Shown: one piece after another, positions 43,541 through 54,413 of the stretch
Position numbering within the stretch: position 1 is the first letter of the stretch
Layout: each line of letters starts with the position of its first letter
Assembly (NCBI GenBank): GCA_015680685.1
Contig: MNCI01002010.1
Span: 188,001 to 242,413 of the forward strand
DNA from: Gnetum montanum
Taxonomy: Eukaryota > Streptophyta > Gnetopsida > Gnetales > Gnetaceae
Direction of reading: 5' to 3'
DNA: 54,413 nt
Translations under genes and position numbers: made by a program
The notes under the pieces: model-generated
Databases searched by the model: none
Told to the model about the DNA's origin: nothing
What the model saw: the letters and a program-made list of their open reading frames with translations, nothing else

Positions 43541-45040
43541 ATGGAGGGGATGTTTTACACAAAGCTATCAATGTTTAATGGGTTTGACTTTCCATATTGG
43601 AAGATAAGGATGCAAGGATTCTTCAAATCCATATAAGTCAAAGTGTCAAAGTCAATTCTTAAAGGCTACACACCACCCATTGATAACACCATAAGAGCAC
43701 TAAAGCCATGAAACAAATGGGCTTCCAAAGAAAAAGATAAGTTAATGTTTGACTCAAAAGTCAAAAATTGTTTATTTTGTGCCTTAAATAAATATGATTA
43801 TAATAGAATAGCTAGGTGTAAAATTGCTAAGGAAATATGGAAAACCTTATAGGAAACTTATGAGGGCATGAATATGGTTAAATAATCAAAAATTTTAGTA
43901 TTGCCAAGCGAATATGACAAGCATAAAATGATGGAATGAGAAAAGATTAAGGAAAAATTCTCTAGGAAAATTAATCTTATTGTAGTTATTAGAGGAATGG
44001 GCAAGGATTTTCTAGATAGCGATGTAACCATAAAAGTGATTAGAACCTTACAACTTGAGTTCAGACCAAAAGCCATCACAATGGAAGAAATTAGAGACTT
44101 TTTGGTGCTCAAATTTGAAGAGCTTCAAAGTGCTATTATTACTTATGAGATGAATATCATAAGTAAAGGAGTGATAAAAGAAAATCCCATCACCTTCAAA
44201 TCTACATAAAAGGAGAAGGAGTTGGTTGATCAAGAAACAAATAGTGAAGATGAACTAGCCCTCCTATCAAGGAGAGTGTAAAGACTTCCTACAAAGAAAG
44301 GTAGAAGCTTTAATCAACTAGGCCCCAATTAGTCTAATACCAAAGTTAAAGATAAAGGTAAGAATTTTAGAAATTTAAATTTTGATGTATTTTTTATAGA
44401 ATTTTGGGTCTATGGTGGAAGAGTTCATGTGCTCTTTGAACATCCTAGTGCTAGCAAGTTGCATAGGAAAGAGAAAAATGAAGCTGATTCCAAAAAGAAA
44501 AACTTCTACACTAGCTAGAATGATGGAGAACAAAGTAAGGAAGAGATAAATGATATTACAAAAGACTCACATCTCATAGGCATGGCCCTCACAAATGAAA
44601 ATTCTAAAAAATTCTCTAATGAATCAAGAGGTAAAAAGGATGAAAGGTATAGTAAAATATGTGAGGAAATTATTATTTTGCACTATCTACTTAAAATGGT
44701 AAAGAAAAACATGCATAGAAAAATCTCTGAACTTTATACTTTATGCTCTAAGCTAAAAATAGAACTCTCAAACATAAGATTTAAGGTTAAATTACTAAAC
44801 CATTTTGATGAGAAGTAGTTTAGGGTCATACAAAAGGAAAGGATCAATAAAAATGAGGAGAAGTCTCAAAATCAATGCAAAAGTGAAAATCAGGAGGAAA
44901 CCTCTCAAGAGAATGCTTGCACTAGTTCAACTTCAAGCAAGATTAGGTTTAATTATCCCATACAAATTAGATATAGATGATAGTTTTGGTATAAAAAATG
45001 TGGTTATGGACAAGGTTATTATAATTCTTACATAGAGAAA
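43541..45040 (+). pseudogene. Ty1/copia Gag, remainder of the element missing
   Basis: The ATG at 43,541 gives MEGMFYTKLSMFNGFDFPYW and then KIRMQGFFKSI, the typical start of plant copia Gag. The capsid region follows with frameless stops: KEIWKTL, RKINLIVVIRGMGKD, VTIKVIRTLQLEFRPKAIT and EEIRDFLVLKFEELQ. The zinc-knuckle position near 44,400-44,450 has lost its Cys residues. A Lys/Glu-rich helical tail runs to about 45,040. No protease, integrase or RT of this element follows, so it is truncated by deletion or by the next unit. Confidence 0.8.
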
Positions 45041-47590
45041 AATAATATGACTACTTGGTCTTTTCAAGAAGAATCTAGTAAGTATATCTTGCAGGATACA
45101 AAAACTAGGAGAACAAAAGAGCAAGAAGATGAACATGACAAAGAAGGAATCTCACATGAGGATGAGGACACATACAAAAGTATTATTAAAAAGAATACAT
45201 GGTAAGGAGGTACTCTATGATGATATACCTCACCTCAAACTCCATTAGTCTTGTTCATATTAGAGGCCAAGCAAGGTAAGCAATGGTAAGTCTCCATTAC
45301 TTTACTTGCTAGAATTAATATAGATTGAATTATGAATTAATTGGGAAATTCATTAAATACTCTTTAAAAATATTTATTAATAAAAGAGAGACCTACCTAA
45401 TCTTCTAAAATGTTGAAGTGTAGATAGCATGTGATCAACACAAGTTGAAGGTGTTTCAAAGATAAGTGTGTTGTATGAAATCATCGGTGTAGGCCTAGAA
45501 TGGAAGAGGCACTCCTAGATCTATGAACAAGTACAAAAGACCCTACCTTCGTTTGAGGATGAGATGGAATGGATGAAGGGAGAGTACCTTGGATGGTTTG
45601 CACACGGATCAGACAAGGATTTCCCCAAACGTATGTCGATTGTACAATATGCTAGGATATCTTTAAATAGCATAACAGATGCAAAATAGAGTGTAAACAC
45701 ATAGGGACATAATCAAAATGTAAACTATAATCAATGTAACTATAATAGATTTTTATCAGAAAGAAAGAAATTTTATTGCAAAATGCAAATTACAGTGCAC
45801 CAGTCTGAATGTAGTTGTGGGTTTGACACAAAGTTGACGAAAAGCCCTAATGGACATGAAGGAATGACAGTGTACTGGTTGGGACTGTAGGCTCAGCATG
45901 AAGGCTGTATGATCAGCATGCAGGCTTATGTCCAGTCTCTCAATCGATGCTCCTGTGCTATATGTCTGTGTGATTCAAAATTTTCTACCTTTGCTTAGTC
46001 AAAAATTGGGGCTTTTATATGATCTTTAGGACATGTAATTTGGATCTGGGAGGGCATGAGTGGCCATGAGCAAGGGAATTTTGGATTGAATGACAAGTGG
46101 TTGCATTGCCCGAGTGTGCAGAATATTACAACAATGTAGTGCTGCATGGCAGCGTATACTGCTACACACTAGCATGTACACGTTGGGCATGTAAGCTCAG
46201 CATACAGATTAAAACCTAAGAATACATTTTACAAATAGACATTTCCATTACAACATGAAGTACTAAACTTAACCCTCGAATTTGAGCTTTGGTGTCACAA
46301 GAATGCTGCCTATTGATGTTCAGCTCAATTGAACTAATTCTGACATGGTTCCTGAAGGCTTTAATTGATGCAAGGTGTGTTGTAAGCTATGCACACTGGG
46401 TGTATATTTTGGGCATGTATAGGTTAGCATGCAAGATGCACGCTTAGTGGAAATCAAGTATTTTAAGTTGGAGATTTGCCAGGTTCGATGCTAGATGTTG
46501 ATGTAGCCTTCTATGAGTCCTGGGAGGCCATTTCTTATCTAGTGCAACTTTGTTCAAAGCTATCTATGAGATTCTCAAGCTTTAGTCATGCTAGGGAGCA
46601 TCATTACTTAGCTCAATTCTTGTTGGAGTAGTGCTAAGCTTAGAATTTTGTGGTGTTTCACTGGCCCAAGAAGCATTGACAAAGAAGTACAAAACACCAC
46701 AAGTAGCTTGGTCGATACATTGTCCTTTGGTACTTAACAAGATTTCATCACATCATATTCACTAGTACATGTGATTGAAGAGATGCAGTTTATAGCTAGG
46801 TAGGGAAATTGAAACCTGTGGGGATTAAAAATTGATCCAGGGATTGTGAATGTTGAAGGAGATGCATTGGTGTGCAGATGAGTCGACCCTTGTCAATGAC
46901 CATTGTTTGGAAGACTTTGGTGGGACAAGACTCTTTTTTAGTATTTAAGAGGATTTTCTAGCCACATGGTAATGTGTTGCGTTATTTGGAAGAACAAGCC
47001 CCTTGTTTAGTGTTTAAGAGAACCTGTTGGCAAAGAGCCAAAGCCATGCAATGAGATGTTACTTGAGCTTTTGAGACATGAGTTTTTTTTGAAGAATGAG
47101 CTTTGTTTTGATCTGGTAGCCATGCTTGCAAGCCATGTTATGTGTTTCAACTACTTGACAGTATCACAGCATGCAACAATGTCTTCCAAGTTTTGGGGTG
47201 TACTGGGTGTAGTGGGGGTGTAACTGAGTAGAATTATGTTGAGGAATAGGTAGGGAATGTAATGGGAAATTAGAATGTACTAGTGAATGATGTGATTAAC
47301 CTTGTTACATACATTAGGATCAATGTGGTACCTTGATGCTGTGATGAAGTGCATTCTTGTACGAACACCTCTAAGTGTCATCCTACAAGCACAACTCCAA
47401 GAAGATAAGAAAACCACAAGCGAGTATGTAAGCTTAGACTTGAATAGCAGCTGAGGAAACAAAGGCACCAAATGGGATTCTAGGCACTGAATATGAATGG
47501 TGACAATGTTGTCAGGATGGACTGAAGATGAGTGAGGTAGCAGCTCTAATAAAGTTTGAATGCAACTACTGATCAAGGGGCCGGAGACGA
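45041..47590. other. Stretch without genes, probable 3' part of element E and LTR remnants
   Basis: No supported reading frame. Around 45,850-46,450 imperfect CAGCATGCAGG and GGGCATGTA words recur, in a style like other LTR U3 regions here. No target duplication or matching LTR pair was found. It lies downstream of the integrase of element E, where the 3' untranslated region and 3' LTR of that element are expected. Confidence 0.4.
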
Positions 47591-47599
47591 GGTTGCCAG

Positions 47600-47890
47600 T
47601 TTATAGTCATAGAGGACTATCATGGGTTAGTTTTATGTCATAACCCATTGGACATTGCCATTTTAGCATCGTAGCGGACAATATATTGCTAGTTTATAGT
47701 CTTGGTGGACTAATAAGAGGCAAAGAATTTTATAGTCTTAGCAAATTTTGGTGAGTGAAATCATGGTAGTTTAATGTCATACTGGACGAGTGCTAGTTTA
47801 TTGTTCTTGCAGACAAACTGTGGTGTCAGTCTATTTTCATAACTCTACGACATATCTGTGGTATCAATTTACCATCAGATTCTAGGACAT
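47600..47890 (-). repeat. Degenerate minisatellite in the 3' untranslated region of element E
   Basis: Words of the type TAGTTTATAGTCTTGGTGGAC recur every 35-45 bases with much variation (47,600, 47,630, 47,692, 47,730, 47,770, 47,800). It starts just after the end of the integrase frame. Tandem repeats in the 3' untranslated region are a known habit of Tat/Ogre-type elements. Confidence 0.6.
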
Positions 47891-47907
47891 ATCTGTACTT
47901 GAGATGT

Positions 47908-49200
47908 TTATACATAGAATAGTTTGAGGCACAGGTGGTTTATTGGATGAGGGTATTCATTTCCGTGCATGTCAGCAAGCTTAAATGCCCCATTGTCATA
48001 TGGTTTTGTGACCAAGTATGGTCCCTCCCAGTTGGCCGTAAACTTATCTCTGTGTTCACATGCTACCTTAAGCATGAGGTCACCTTCCTTGATCACACGC
48101 TTATGAGTGTCATGTTGATGGCATTATCGTTGTTGTTTCTAACACCACTCGATCTGGTCGAGTGCATGTGTACACTCTTCCTCCACCGAGTCCAAGTCAA
48201 CAATGTGTAATTCATTGTTTTGGCTCTCATCGAGAAGTCCAGATAGTGTGAGCCTTAAGGATGGTACTTACAATTCCAAAGGTAAAACAACTTCTAAACC
48301 ATAAACAAAACTATACTGCATTTCACCTATGGAAGTCCGATGCATAGTACGATAGTCCCATAACACGTAAACTAGCTGCTCATGCCACTGTTGCTTGCTT
48401 TGTGTAAGAATCTTTTCAAGCACTATGATGATTATCTTGTTTGTAGCTTCTGCTTGTCCATTTCTCTAAGGGTAATAAGGGGATGAGAACAAATGTTTGA
48501 TCCCTAGACCGCCACAAAAGGTTCTAGTTTCTGCACTACTGAACTGTGGTCCGTTATTAGTAATAATGTTCATTGGAATGTCAAGATGGATTATAATGTT
48601 TTCCAAAATGAAGTTTCATATGTGTTTAGATGTGGTCTTTCTAAGGGGTATAGATTCTACCCATTTTGTAAAATACTCCATCACAGTTATGATAAAGCTA
48701 TGTTTGGCAGAAGATGAAAGAGTTATTGGTCTTATGATGTCTAACCCCCATTTCTGGAAAGGCCATGTGATCTGGGCCATATGCAATTCATTAAGTGGAA
48801 CATTTATTAAATTTCAATGTTTTTGGCAGATGCTATACATTTTGACTTTGGAGAAACAATCGTACTCCATGTGTGACCAATAATAACCCAATTGTCTTAT
48901 TTTAGTTATCATTGCTTTGGGTGCTATATGCCCTCCGCAGAGTCCTTCGTGTACTTGTTCTACGATGGTTTGACCATCATTGCTACTAACACATACCAGT
49001 TGAATGCCCTCATAGGACCTTCAGCATAGTGTATCCCCTATTAAGGAATAATGCCGAGAGCATTTTCGCACCACATCATTTTGTCCAATTGTTAGATGTC
49101 GAGGCAGTTCACCGTGTAAAAGATATTCTTTTATGTCATCGTACCATTCTACGACTCGCATCGTGCTGACGAATGCAATGGGAAGCTCATTAGGTGCATC
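47908..49200 (-). pseudogene. Integrase (element E), nearly full length
   Basis: The minus frame starts VVEWYDDIKEYLLHGELPRH, then the zinc domain (VHEGLCGGH, then YSICQ with the first Cys replaced by Tyr). The core follows: KWGLDIIRPITL with the first Asp, ITNNGPQFSS where the second Asp is Asn, and NGQAEATNKI with the Glu. The C-terminal domain ends DLMLKVACEHRDKFTANWEG, then HPINHLCLKLFYV and a stop at 47,908. It has few interruptions, making it the best-preserved integrase in the window, though catalytically dead. Confidence 0.87.
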
Positions 49201-49640
49201 GATTATGGGTCTATCACAACTGGTTATAGAACTAGGAAATGTATGGAACATGTTTGGCGCTATGTTCAAAGCTAACGTGGTGAGTGCATCTGCAATGGTG
49301 TTGTCATTTCTTGAAACATGTTGTACTTCTATGTTTTGAAATCATTTTAGCAGTTGTTTAGTCAAATCACAGTAGGGCTGTAAGTGTTGGGATTTGCATG
49401 CATAAACATCTATGACTTGATTTAGAACTAGTTGCAAGTCATCTCTAACTACAAGACGTGTGATGTTGGAGGCTAATGCTACTGTAAGGCCCCTAAGGAG
49501 ACCTTCATACTTTGCTATGTTGTTGGTACAGTGAAAGTTGAAGTGGTAGGTAAACGGTTGGATCTCCCCAGAGGGATATGTGATAACAGTGGCAGCACTT
49601 CCACCTCAAGAGATGGATGCTCTATCAAAGTTTAAAATGG
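49200..49640 (-). pseudogene. Archaeal-type RNase H (element E)
   Basis: NFDRAS holds the first Asp, and NNIAKYEGLLRGLTVALAS has Lys in place of the catalytic Glu found at this position in element A. VVRDDLQLVLNQ retains the third acidic residue and RNDNTIADALTTLA the last. Stops near 49,605 and 49,350 divide it. It occupies the same place between RNase H and integrase as in element A. Confidence 0.82.
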
Positions 49641-50783
49641 CCTCATAGTCATCAGGAACTATGTCTATTGCACCCACATTTTCGTCTAGAAACTCTGGCT
49701 CTATTTTTGCTTGATCATGTATCGATGATATAGTCATTTGGTTAGCTATAGCTTGACCCTTGACTAATGATTGTGATATGTAATGTAGGTTGAATTTAGC
49801 TATTATGGATTTCCAATGCGGTATTCTGCTTGACTCGTAAATGTTGCCAGTGATGGCTCTGAGCACATTATCTTTGTAGATTATGTTGACTTGGTTATGG
49901 AAGAGGTAATGTTACCATTTCTTTAAAGAAAATATAAGAACTAAACATGATCTCTCCACATTATTGTACTTCGTTTCGTGGGCTACTAATGCATGGCTTA
50001 GATAGTATATAGGAACTTTGGTCTCATCATCCTGTTTTTAGCAAAGCATAGATGCGATTGATGAGGCTGATGTGATTGATGAGGATGATGTGGCAAGGTA
50101 GATATAGAATAGTTTGTTTTTCTATGGAGGGTAAACAATTGGTAGCTAAGCCAGTGCTATTTTAATGTTGTCAAAGGCTTCTTGGCACTATGGAGTCCAT
50201 TCAAAATGGGTTTTTATACACAATAGATGTTGCATAGGACTCAACTTTTCTATCAGCTTCTCTATGAATTGTTTGATGAATTGTAATCTACCTTGTAGAC
50301 CACGTAGTTTGGTAAGTTTTCTCGATGGTTTTAAGTTTTTTATAGCCTTAACTTTATCAGGGTCTACTTGTATCCCTGCATTTGATGCTATAAACCCAAG
50401 CATTTTGCCCGTTTTGACTCCAAAGACACATTTCTTTGGGTTAAGTCTGAGCTCATATTTTAGACAACGCTTTGGCACTAAGCCTAGATCTTGTACGTGT
50501 TGTTCTAATGTCTTTGATTTAACCATGATGTCATCCACATAGTCATTGAGTGAGTTGAAGATATAATCACTAAAGATAAATGCCATTGCTCTTTGGTATG
50601 TGGCACCGACATTCATGAGACTGAATGGCATCATCATGTAGCAAAAGGTACCCCATGGAATCATAAAGGCTATCCTAAGTTGATGTTCAGGGTTAATACA
50701 AATCTAGTTATATCTCAAAAAGCCATCCATAAAAGATAACAGGGCATGCCTAGCAGTTGAGTCAACTAGTTGATCGATGCTAA
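49640..50783 (-). pseudogene. Reverse transcriptase and RNase H (element E), 5' truncated
   Basis: The frame begins abruptly at 50,783 with NISIDQLVDSTARHALLSFM, in the middle of RT, where element F starts. It continues through INPEHQLRIAFMIPWGTFCY, the intact YVDDIMVKS box, LRLNPKKCVFGVKTGKMLGF and KLRGLQGRLQFIKQF. RNase H is poorly preserved around 50,150-49,920, ending HYLFHNQVNIIYKDNVLRAI and the linker to the archaeal RNase H. Confidence 0.86.
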
Positions 50784-53700
50784 TGTTGGCACATTTAGCC
50801 ATTGTATGGAACAAAGACATGAGATGGTTGAGATTTTCTGAAATATTACAATCCAAATATTTGAAATGGCAAGATATGATTGGGAAAAGTATTGATTTCT
50901 ATCATTTTTTTAAAAAAAAGAAGAAGAAGAGAAATAGATGGAAATCACTTAATGGTAACATTAGTATGACACTGGCTCTGCATCTCATGCTAAGAGGTCC
51001 TGTTATACATTTCTCAACATATGGAGATTTTAATGAATTCTCCCATGGACTAAGAGAAGGATGTAAAAAGATAAGCATAAACCTTAGCACTGTTCCAAAG
51101 GGAGGCGTTGATTTCTTTTGGGATACATTGTACAAATTAAACAGAAAATCGGAATTTTTCACTATGGTATGAGCGCAAGGTACCAAGGCATGGCGCACCT
51201 CTAGAAAGGCCGTAGTGTTCATCAGCATTTTGCAGGTCATGATTGAGGGCAAAGGTGTAGCAGTGTAGACCACGATCGAAGGCAAAGATGGAGAAGGCAA
51301 CACAGACATCAGCGCGACATTATTCACACATAAAAAAAATGCGGATGTGGTAGTCATCAAAACAGAAAAAAAAAAGAGAGGAACAAACATAAACATTTCA
51401 TTTTTTGGGGGGGCAGAAAAATAGCAAAACATAAGCAATGTTGGCCACCTCTATGCCAAGTAAATAAGCCCACAAAAACCCCCTCATGCGTCACCAAACC
51501 GTGTTGGATTCTGTGCTATTTTGCATGAACAAACCCTTGCCATTCTCAAAAATAAGAAGCTTTGTCATAGCAAGAAGATCACTAAGATTTACATATCATC
51601 ACAAAACCACGTGGTACAGATGGCAAAATATTTTCGTGCAGTTGCAAGCCTGGGAACACATTTCAAAATTGTTCTAAGCGATAAAAAAATAATCGGCAAT
51701 CACCAGTTTATCCACCTTGGAACCTGCAATCCAAAAAAAATTATAACCATGCCAGATGCCTCTGATATGATGACATTTCCTGACACCGTGGCTGAACCTT
51801 CTCCTGTGCCGGTAGTTACTAGTAATGATTTTTTTGGCCAAAGAGGATATGTCGAATCAGTTGCAGGATTGGTGGCTTTGCCTTTGGGTTCGTATTTCAA
51901 GTCATTCCGAATTTTAGGATGGAGATTATATTATGTTTCTATGATAAAATCTTAAAGGTTAGTGGCACTTAGAATTTAAAATTTAAATTAAATTACATTG
52001 GGGATCTAAACAAATTACATAATATAGTACATATAGTGTGGAGCCCTATTTTAGAAAGTGTGCCTTTAGCTATCCCAAGTCATAAATATTATTTTAAAAC
52101 ATTATTATATATAAGTTACCACCCATTAAATTTGCAATATTGATTATCCCATTTAATGGCACATTACATTAAAGTTAGCATAAAATTTTCCTCATTTTAT
52201 GCATAACTTCCTAACCCCCTAACCACATAACCTCGTCCTAGCTTGTTGAACAAGTAATGTTCTAATTGGTTAGTCAAATTCCTTGAGAGAGAAGTTAGGA
52301 GAGATATTTTTGAGATATTTTTAGGGATATTTGGAAATTACAACTTCCCTATACATCACTTAGAAGACTTGACATCTCATTTTGAAGAAGCAAAATAAAA
52401 GGATATATATGTATGGAGTAAGTTGAAAATTATAGCTTGTATTCCTATGTATCTTAAAGATTGTATTTTAAATTTATATTGTAACTACCAAGGCTACTTA
52501 TCAACTTTTTCTCTCTGGTGGTTGAAACCATCCAAAATTGTTGTAACTTACCTAACTTGTTGGGAAAGTAACCTCCTAACTTGTTAGACAAGTAATCTCC
52601 TAATTGGTTGGCCAAGTTACTTCGGAGAGAAGTTAGGTGAGATATTTTTGAATATGTAACTTCCCTACCTACCTTGGAACCCTATAAAAAGGCTTCAAGG
52701 ATCAAGGAGGGAAAAGATTGGAACACAAGGGGTTTCACACTTGGAAGATTTGTAAAGAAGATTTCTTGGATGATGGCTTGCTAGAATAAAGATTTCAGCC
52801 TCTTTGTTATGGTCCTGTGAGTTATGCATTTCATTTTTTGTTTTGTTTAAATTTTTTAGCTATTGGTTTAGATAGTATCATCGTTAGCAAGTAATTTTGG
52901 GATTTTTAGATTGTTCTTATTGTTCTTGTTGCCCGATAGAAATTTCTATTAAAATTTTTCCATGGAAGCGCTTCTATTTAAAAGCCTTAAGAGCATTTTA
53001 GTAGCAAATTTCACTATTCTGCAACGTGTGGGAACTGCTATTGGGATTATTGTAAGAGAGGCTCTGTTTGTAGTCACGCCATTGAACAATTCAGTAGTTG
53101 AGAGGGTTAAGAGAATCTTTGGTATTTTGATGGGACCAAAATAACTTCTTTTTATCTTGAAAGTGAATTCTCGTGGTTTTTCAATCAGAAATTTTCAAGT
53201 CTTATAAAGGTTCTATTTGAATGCAATCATTGACATCTATTATCCAGTCAAAATGGAGTCTCGTACGTGGTAGTTAACGCAGCAATTTTTGGTAGCATAA
53301 TAGGATTTTCTTGAAGATATTGCTTGTTTGAGCCTTGGAAGTTTGAATAATTCGTAGATATTGAATTTGGGATAGCTTTACTGCGAAGTGTTTACTCATG
53401 TCATTTTACCTTGTTTAAATATTTGAGGTCTACACAAATCTTCTTTCCTTTCTTTTCTGCTTATTTCCATCGAATCTTGATCTATTTCTAGTTTTCTTGT
53501 AGAACTATCTCTTTCTCTGGGGAAAATTAGGAGTAGATTTGTGGAGTTGTGCTCTAATATTTTTGCAAAATTTTATTTGTTACAAGTAGGTATTATAAGG
53601 ATCGCGTAGACTTAGCAGTTGAACAAAATAGGAAATTTTCAACAACTCATAGTACTGGGCAAAGTTGGTTGAATCTCTTTTACAGTAAGTCATTTGTAGT

Positions 53701-53883
53701 TCACATAAAAAGCAATCGTTACATTTCTCACAACCGCATGCCGCAACAGCACACACATATACTCACATTAACTACTGAGTCTATTTGGAGGTATCTGGGC
53801 CTTGGTGTTGCCAAAGACCATTAGGCACCTAAATCCTATTCGAGGACACTCGTTGGCGGCCACGTTCCAAACGGTCACCAACA
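50784..53883 (+). repeat. 5' LTR of element F (3.1 kb) with cargo
   Basis: Starts TGTTGGCACATTTAGCC and ends ACCAACA. Positions 50,784-50,813 and about 52,480-53,883 match the solo LTR at 1,453-4,962. The interval 50,815-51,958 has no counterpart there. U3 contains a repeated segment: AACTTGTTAGACAAGTAAT at 52,579 and relatives at 52,241 and 52,554, each followed by GAGAGAAGTTAGG-type sequence. TATAAAAA is at 52,683 and AATAAA at 52,795. Confidence 0.85.
51521..51955 (+). pseudogene. Unidentified reading frame in the cargo of the F LTR
   Basis: A 144-codon open frame with protein-like composition: MAKYFRAVASLGTHFKIVLS, FIHLGTCNPKKIITMPD, ASDMMTFPDTVAEPSPVPVV, NDFFGQRGYVESVAGLVALP. I do not recognise the family. 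A further same-strand frame at about 50,960-51,340 (MTLALHLMLRGPVIHFSTYG, then VPKGGVDFFWDTLYKL) may be part of the same or another source gene. Neither resembles a retroelement protein, and both lie between the shared ends of the LTR. Confidence 0.4.
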
Positions 53884-53965
53884 GGTCTTTTGGCACTAGA
53901 AGGAGGGCTAAAAATTCCAACAGTTCTTTTGGCGCTAGAACGAGGGCTGAAAATTAAGCCTCTAG
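53884..53965 (+). other. Tandemly duplicated primer-binding region of element F
   Basis: TGGCACTAGAAGGAGGGCT at 53,891-53,909 follows the LTR end by seven bases. A second TGGCGCTAGAACGAGGGCT lies at 53,930-53,948. Both are preceded by CAACAG and a T-rich stretch, so the unit of about 39 bases including the LTR tip is duplicated. The tRNA is not assigned. Confidence 0.65.
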
Positions 53966-54040
53966 GTTCATAAGCCTTATACTTTTAGCATATCAACAAT
54001 TATTTGTAAGGCTTAAGAAATTAGATACTATTTTCAGTTC

Positions 54041-54394
54041 ATGACCAAGAAATTTCATAGTTTGGAAAGTTTCAAAGTTTCAAAGGATATTCTAGATTCT
54101 AAGAATGATTCTTCATCGGAAGAAGAACAAAGGAAATTTTCTAAATTGGGAACAAGTAGCGGAGTGAAAACTAGAAGATCAAGAAGATCACCCATTATCT
54201 CTGGTTTGTCAATTCATAAGAGAAGATCTAGAAAGTCTAAGAGTTCAATATTTCAAAGGTATAGAATGGCAAATCCTTGGCAAGGAGTTAGACCATTAGG
54301 ATTTCAAAATTACAATGGTATTCCTAAGGTAGTTTACAAATATTTTCCTGAGCCTTTCATTCCTAGAAAAGCNTGCAAATTCATTGAAACTTAA
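54041..54394 (+). CDS. Gag N-terminus of element F (partial, contains an N)
   Basis: ATG at 54,041 lies about 155 bases after the LTR. The 117-residue product is Ser/Lys/Arg-rich (MTKKFHSLESFKVSKDILDS, then KTRRSRRSPIISGLSIHKRR) followed by RYRMANPWQGVRPLGFQNYN, a likely Gag N-terminal region by position. I see no conserved fold. An N at 54,373 falls in a codon near the end; if it hides a gap, the stop at 54,392-54,394 is not real and the frame probably continues outside the window. Unlike the other elements here, this frame has no stop before the N. Confidence 0.5.
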   Translation: MTKKFHSLESFKVSKDILDSKNDSSSEEEQRKFSKLGTSSGVKTRRSRRSPIISGLSIHKRRSRKSKSSIFQRYRMANPWQGVRPLGFQNYNGIPKVVYKYFPEPFIPRKXCKFIET

Positions 54395-54413
54395 TATTGA
54401 AATCTCTAATTGA

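Larger units (their letters stand above)
47600..50783 (-). mobile_element. Element E: second Tat-lineage element, partial
   Basis: Minus-strand RT, RNase H, archaeal RNase H and integrase are contiguous from 50,783 down to 47,908, in the same order as in element A but a different family by sequence. Its upstream half is cut at 50,783 by element F and would continue beyond the window. GCTAA at 50,779-50,783 is the expected left copy of F's target duplication. Confidence 0.85.
50784..54413 (+). mobile_element. Element F: LTR retrotransposon, 5' end, continues off window
   Basis: A 3.1-kb LTR is followed by primer-site sequence and the start of a gag-like frame. Insertion exactly interrupts the RT frame of element E. 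The LTR has a solo relative at 1,453-4,962. The primer-site sequence is shared with Tat element A, so F is probably Ty3/gypsy, but no pol is inside the window to prove it. Confidence 0.8.

Noticed and set aside
50902-51438. Long minus-strand open frame of 178 codons, Phe/Leu-rich
   Set aside because: It is opposite to a better protein-like frame on the plus strand, and its hydrophobic run comes from poly-A and GA-rich sequence on the other strand. No family resemblance.
1-54413. rRNA, tRNA or other structural RNA genes
   Set aside because: No tRNA cloverleaf with A and B boxes, rRNA core or snRNA sequence was noticed by eye. The tRNA-like words are primer-binding sites.

Overview
The window reads as nuclear DNA of a large seed-plant genome. 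I found no intact host gene. Almost all of it is old, nested LTR retrotransposons: Ty3/gypsy of the Tat and Athila types plus one Ty1/copia fragment. Plant origin follows from the archaeal-type RNase H of Tat elements, the Asp-tRNA-type primer sites of the Athila-like elements and a plant-type 3-ketoacyl-CoA synthase fragment. Old, decayed, very long elements fit a gymnosperm best, but that is inference.

Layout. (1) 1-18,701, minus strand: Tat element A. Its 5' LTR is at 17,100-18,701, then gag (16,846-14,540), protease (13,950-13,040), RT/RNase H (7,700-6,187), archaeal RNase H (1,297-604) and integrase running off the left edge. Two insertions break it. A plus-strand solo LTR of A's own family (1,298-6,181, duplication ATGTT) splits RNase H, and that LTR is itself split by another solo LTR (1,453-4,962, duplication GTTAC). 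A plus-strand LTR-led unit (about 7,705-13,036) carrying a decayed multi-exon gene and a 27-bp minisatellite separates protease from RT. (2) 19,830-22,166, minus: a second decayed gene of the same general design, a helical domain followed by coiled coils. (3) About 22,400-31,432, minus: Athila-like element B. (4) 31,984-45,040: a Ty1/copia 5' LTR and gag, split by (5) a structurally complete Athila-like element C, 33,489-43,382, with two LTRs of about 770 bp, primer site, polypurine tract and a perfect CCCAA duplication. (6) 45,300-50,783, minus: Tat element E (3' region, integrase, archaeal RNase H, RNase H, RT), cut in the middle of RT by (7) 50,784-54,413, plus: a 3.1-kb LTR, primer site and gag start of element F, which runs off the right edge.

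The most unusual signal concerns the LTR family of F. Its two copies (1,453-4,962 and 50,784-53,883) share about 30 bp at the 5' tip and about 1.3-1.4 kb at the 3' end. Between these they carry different, unrelated cargo of 1-2 kb. One cargo includes a 3-ketoacyl-CoA synthase active-site fragment and an exon-like signal-peptide reading frame; the other includes a different unidentified reading frame. This looks like repeated capture of foreign sequence inside an LTR. Insertion ends are fixed by target duplications, by an uninterrupted related LTR at 17,100-18,701 and by an interrupted RT frame.

The retroelement proteins are decayed. Stops and catalytic substitutions are often of the C-to-T/G-to-A kind expected of methylated repeats. 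Single N characters at 36,481 and 41,829 sit between near-identical 52- and 58-bp copies and look like assembly joins. Limits: protein families were assigned by reading motifs, without database searches, and ends of elements lacking a visible target duplication are approximate.
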